DNA from: Lingula anatina | Lineage: Eukaryota; Brachiopoda; Lingulata; Lingulida; Lingulidae | DNA length: 64,000 nucleotides | Reading direction: 5' to 3' | NCBI RefSeq assembly: GCF_001039355.2 | Contig: NW_019774280.1 | Coordinates: 457,416 to 521,415, forward strand | Part shown: positions 59,604-64,000 of the stretch, one piece after another | How the letters are laid out: each line of letters starts with the position of its first letter | Position numbering within the stretch: the stretch's first letter is position 1 | Notes under the pieces: generated by a model | Seen by the model: only the letters and a program-made list of their open reading frames with translations | What the model was told of the DNA's origin: nothing | The model's database searches: none | Translations under genes and position numbers: made by a program

Positions 59604-60031
59604 TGCCATCTTCAAATAGCCAATAAATATGCTTTACACATTGTGCTTTACGCACCAATAATTAGTATACAAGGTTGGGTATCGACCACCACATGCAGTG
59701 AGTCGTGGATTTTACGCCCCGCTGGGACGTGATCTACAATCCCATGCTCCTGACATTTAGCTTGAAAACTGTTCATTAAGGCGGCATGAATACCCAGGTA
59801 CTAGGGAAATCACTTGCTGGGTTGTTTGGCTTGAAACTTAACAAAGCAAAGAGAGCGAACACGTGTTAATATGAAGATAAGGGGAAAGTGGAAGATTCTC
59901 GGAATGAAATGAACAAAACAGCATTGTGACGCATGTAAAGTATGACGTAATCCCTTAAGTGACGGAGTGTTAACACCAATTAGCAGCTTTTTCCTTCTAA
60001 ACAATTAAATGTAATTAAAGGCTGTTCTCCC

Positions 60032-60078
<47 letters not shown>

Positions 60079-61224
60079 CTTTGTAACGCATATTGAGGCT
60101 GTGACATATTTTGTCCCGGGTGTCTGTCTGTGTGTGTGGTTCTACGTGGGTGTTCAGCACAAAATGCTGAAATGCTGACATAAAGTAAACAAGACCTCTT
60201 TTTCCCACAGTCGTCAACAAATACACCCAGTTTATCTCGACTTTATTTAACGAATTAACTCCGCCATGAAACGCCCCTTCTAAAGGCGGATCCAGTTCGG
60301 ACAAAAAATTAGTCGACTGTTTTATATTTGCTTCACTTCGCTCGTCATTTTCTACCCTTGTGCCATCTTAAAGCAGAAACATTGGTTATAGTTCACTGCT
60401 GTTGGCTCCCAACGCTCTAAATGTTTTATCAACTTAGATATACTGCATGGACTAGGGAAGAGACCCTGGAGTTAATGGTTTTCATCCCCATGCACCGACA
60501 ATAAATTTTCCCTTGAAATTGACGGTCATACTTGTCTTCACCAGGTGATCTGTTTTGTAGAAATATACCTTATAAATCTGGCATCAATTTCCTTATCGAT
60601 GAATCCCAGAGACGGTGACTTACATGAAAATTATAGTTATGATCTTCCAGGTGGGTTGCTGCATGTATACTTTAAAATGCAAGAATTCCAAGGAATAGGA
60701 ACATTGGTAAAATATGTTAATTGTGTTTTTTTTTACAAATTTTCTTTTTCAAACATTTACTTCAAACATTTATTTTTCTGGTAATGGTCCTATTCTAATG
60801 ACTTTACAAACTTACAAACTACGAGAGACAGCGTTCACAAACATATTTCACAGGTTTACCCAAGGCGGCAGAGGTTAAAATGCATTGTCCATGGATATGG
60901 TTTCAAAGACAATGTCCTTGGGTCAATAACCGTACAAAATCTATTTTATAGATATCCCCAGGCGTGATGCAGTGATGGGTCCCGCATGGTCCCGACTCTA
61001 TAAATAAAGTCTATACATGTCTCCGACAATACAGTGTATGACATATTTTGGAGACTAATGGAACCGGAAAAATGCATTTGTGAGTTTTACGGTAGATCCT
61101 GACCTCAAAGTTGTATCACTGTTAACAAAATGGTCATTAGCTTGGTAGTTAGATCATACATGCTAATTATCATACGACCAGGTAGGCCGTAAGCTAACGG
61201 CACGAAAATATTTCGGCTTGTGTT
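59604..61224. repeat. Large direct duplication D2, copy 1
   Basis: About 1.62 kb, nearly identical to 61226-62843 (offset 1622). It holds an ATT tract (60032-60077) and no supported gene. The two copies differ by a few substitutions and short indels, such as a ten-base stretch after 60983 missing from copy 2. Confidence 0.92.
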
Positions 61225-61225
61225 N
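61225..61225. other. Single N between D2 copies
   Basis: One unknown base exactly at the junction of the two copies. Confidence 0.95.
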
Positions 61226-61652
61226 TGCCATCTTCAAATAGCCAATAAATATGCTTTACACATTGTGCTTTACGCACCAATAATTAGTATACAAGGTTGG
61301 GTATCGACCACCACATGCAGTGAGTCGTGGATTTTACGCCCCGCTGGGACGTGATCTACAATCCCATGCTCCTGACATTTAGCTTGAAAACTGTTCATTA
61401 AGGCGGCATGAATACCCAGGTACTAGGGAAATCACTTGCTGGGTTGTTTGGCTTGAAACTTAACAAAGCAAAGAGAGCGAACACGTGTTAATATGAAGAT
61501 AAGGGGAAAGTGGAAGATTCTCGGAATGAAATGAACAAAACAGCATTGTGACGCATGTAAAGTATGACGTAATCCCTTAAGTGACGGAGTGTTAACACCA
61601 ATTAGCAGCTTTTTCCTTCTAAACAATTAAATGTAATTAAAGGCTGTTCTCC

Positions 61653-61700
<48 letters not shown>

Positions 61701-62843
61701 CTTTGTAACGCATATTGAGGCTGTGACATATTTTGTCCCGGGTGTCTGTCTGTGTGTGTGGTTCTACGTGGGTGTTCAGCACAAAATGCTGAAATGCTGA
61801 CATAAAGTAAACAAGACCTCTTTTTCCCACAGTCGTCAACAAATACACCCAGTTTATCTCGACTTTATTTAACGAATTAACTCCGCCATGAAACGCCCCT
61901 TCCAAAGGCGGATCCAGTTCGGACAAAAAATTAGTCGACTGTTTTATATTTGCTTCACTTCGCTCGTCATTTTCTACCCTTGTGCCATCTTAAAGCAGAA
62001 ACATTGGTTCTAGTTCACTGCTGTTGGCTCCCAACGCTCTATATGTTTTATCAACTTAGATATACTGCATGGACTAGGGAAGAGACCCTGGAGTTAATGG
62101 TTTTCATCCCCATGCACCGACAATAAATTTTCCCCTGAAATTGACGGTCATCCTTGTCTTCACCAGGTGATCTGTTTTGTAGAAATATACCTTATAAATT
62201 TGGCATCAATTTCCTTATCGATGAATCCCAGAGACGGTGACTTACATGAAAATTATAATGTTATGATCTTCCAGGTGGGTTGCTGCATGTATACTTTAAA
62301 ATGCAAGAATTCCAAGGAATAGGAACATTAATTGGTAAAATATGTTAAATGTGTTTCTTTTTTAAAAATTTTCTTTTTCAAACATTTACTTTAAACATTT
62401 ATTTTTCTGGTAATGGTCCTATTCTAATGACTTTACAAACTTACAAACTACGAGAGACAGCGTTCACAAACATATTTCACAGGTTTACCCAAGGCGGCAG
62501 AGGTTAAAATGCATTGTCCATGGATATGGTTTCAGAGACAATGTCCTTGGGTCAATAACCGTACAAAATCTATTTTATAGATATCCCCAGGCGTGATGCA
62601 GTGATGGGTCCCGACTCTATAAATAAAGTCTATACATGTCTCCGACAATACAGTGTATGACATATTTTGGAGACTAATGGAAACGGTAAAAATGCATTTG
62701 TGAGTTTTACGGTAGATCCTGACCTCAAAGTTGTATCAGTGTTAACAAAATGGTCATTAGCTTGGTAGTAAGATCATACATGCTAATTATCATACGACCA
62801 GGTAGGCCGTAAGCTAACGGCACGAAAATATTTCGGCTTGTGT
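61226..62843. repeat. Large direct duplication D2, copy 2
   Basis: Second copy, with the ATT tract at 61655-61699. Confidence 0.92.
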
Positions 62844-64000
62844 GTGATAATTCTCATATATGATTGTATCACTGTTGCATATGTTACCAAAGTTACGTGA
62901 ACAATCTTAAATGACTAAACGCATTTGGAAATGGCACTACATCCTATTTTTGTCAAAACATCTTGCAAAGTCACTTCTCTTTCTCAATTAAAAGTTTAAA
63001 GCACCTGAAATAAAAGTACCCGGAGTCTTATCGAACAGTCAAGAAGACATCGCAGTCCGATTAGGATAAAGTTATCTAATTTGTAATGTAAAAAATCGAA
63101 TCCAAGTATAAGGACGGATCCGTTGATGCTTCCCGAGTAAGAGATCATGCCCTTTTCTCAAGGAAAATTAGATTTGGCGCTCAAATCCCAAAAATACCTT
63201 CGATAAGCATGTCCTTCATATATTTACATTGACCCAAGGGTTAGTATCAAAAGAAATATAAGTTTTACAGATAAGGATGTCTAAATACTGAGGAAAGGGA
63301 GAGGCATTGATTTAAACGACTAAGGACTTTAATTGAAATGAAACAGTTTCAAAACAAGGAACCTGAGAAGCGTTGCTGCGTAAGATAACACCTTATCACG
63401 TATCAAATTAAGAAACCAATTTAATTTTGTCGCTCAAGAAATAATAGGATTGTCCTGTATATTAAGTCATTAGTAATGAATCGCATGCGGCACGTTTCAT
63501 AAGTTTCCGAACTTCCTATTGGGCTGTGAGTTTTCAATGATAAATCAATGCAACCACGTAACACAGCGATTCCCGTGTTATTTTAATAAAAAAGTGTAAA
63601 CTTCACCAAAATACTCAACATCCGTAGTCTGTGCATAGTAAACAAACGAAATCCGTTTCGCTATAATTGAAGCGGGATGGTGTTTTGTCTGGCACCGATT
63701 TCTTCCATTTCAGTCAGCTTAAATCAACTCCCAGCCTTATCACGTCGCTTCACGCACCTAGGCAGCACTCTTTAAATCAAGTGTGTTAAATGTTACGGCA
63801 CACGTTAGCTTCAAATTGACTTAAGCAGAGTTCAAGACAACAGTCAAACGGTCGATCATCGTGTTTTTACTCTCGGCGGATCCTTATTTCTACCTAAGCG
63901 GGAAGCGCCTGCGTGTTTGTGTGAGCTTGCGGGAGTCGGTGTGCATATTTGAATGTTTGCGTTTCTTTGTTTGCGTGAGAGAGAGATGCAGAGAGAGACG
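62844..64000. other. Right end of the window
   Basis: No gene recognised; ends in a TG- and GA-rich stretch. Confidence 0.5.

Noticed and set aside
59810-60304. Paired minus-strand open frames repeated at 61432-61926
   Set aside because: They repeat only because the DNA is duplicated (D2); no domain, signal or splice evidence.

Overview
The window is animal nuclear DNA: coding sequence lies in short GT-AG exons, introns are long and AT-rich, and simple-sequence tracts and small inverted-repeat elements are frequent. The gene families (an invertebrate-type opsin, a fibrinogen-related lectin-like protein, and an array of annelid/crustacean-style sarcoplasmic calcium-binding proteins) and the many TACATGTA words suggest a marine invertebrate, perhaps a lophotrochozoan such as a brachiopod, mollusc or annelid. 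This is inference; the species cannot be fixed from the sequence alone.

Region 1 (about 0.2-19.6 kb, + strand) is one opsin gene with an unusual layout. Three full-length, mutually similar first coding exons (1a, 1b, 1c; each exactly 383 bases and ending in the same phase) each have their own TATA box. They precede a single set of exons 2-5. Any first exon joined to exons 2-5 gives an open 437-residue opsin with DRY, the retinal lysine and NPxxY. The gene therefore appears able to make three opsins that differ only in the N-terminus, TM1, TM2 and the first extracellular loop. Small inverted-repeat elements and a decayed LINE lie in and near its introns.

Region 2 (23.9-29.7 kb, - strand) is an 11-exon gene for a secreted protein of 443 residues: signal peptide, two cadherin repeats and a C-terminal fibrinogen-related domain. 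All splice phases close.

Region 3 (30.4-53.7 kb, + strand) is a tandem array of intronless EF-hand genes of the sarcoplasmic calcium-binding protein family. It holds eleven full-length units (seven open, four broken by one or two lesions), three 3' fragments that share a breakpoint, and flank-only relics. Copies are mosaics, which points to gene conversion and unequal crossing-over. The last two units lie in a roughly 2 kb direct duplication with a single-N join, so they may be alleles placed in series by the assembler.

Region 4 (53.7-64 kb) is mostly non-coding. It has two weakly supported minus-strand exons of an unrecognised secreted or membrane protein (58.0 and 54.8 kb) and a second nearly identical direct duplication (59.6-62.8 kb), again with a single N at its junction. 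A 269-base N gap lies at 22.6 kb.
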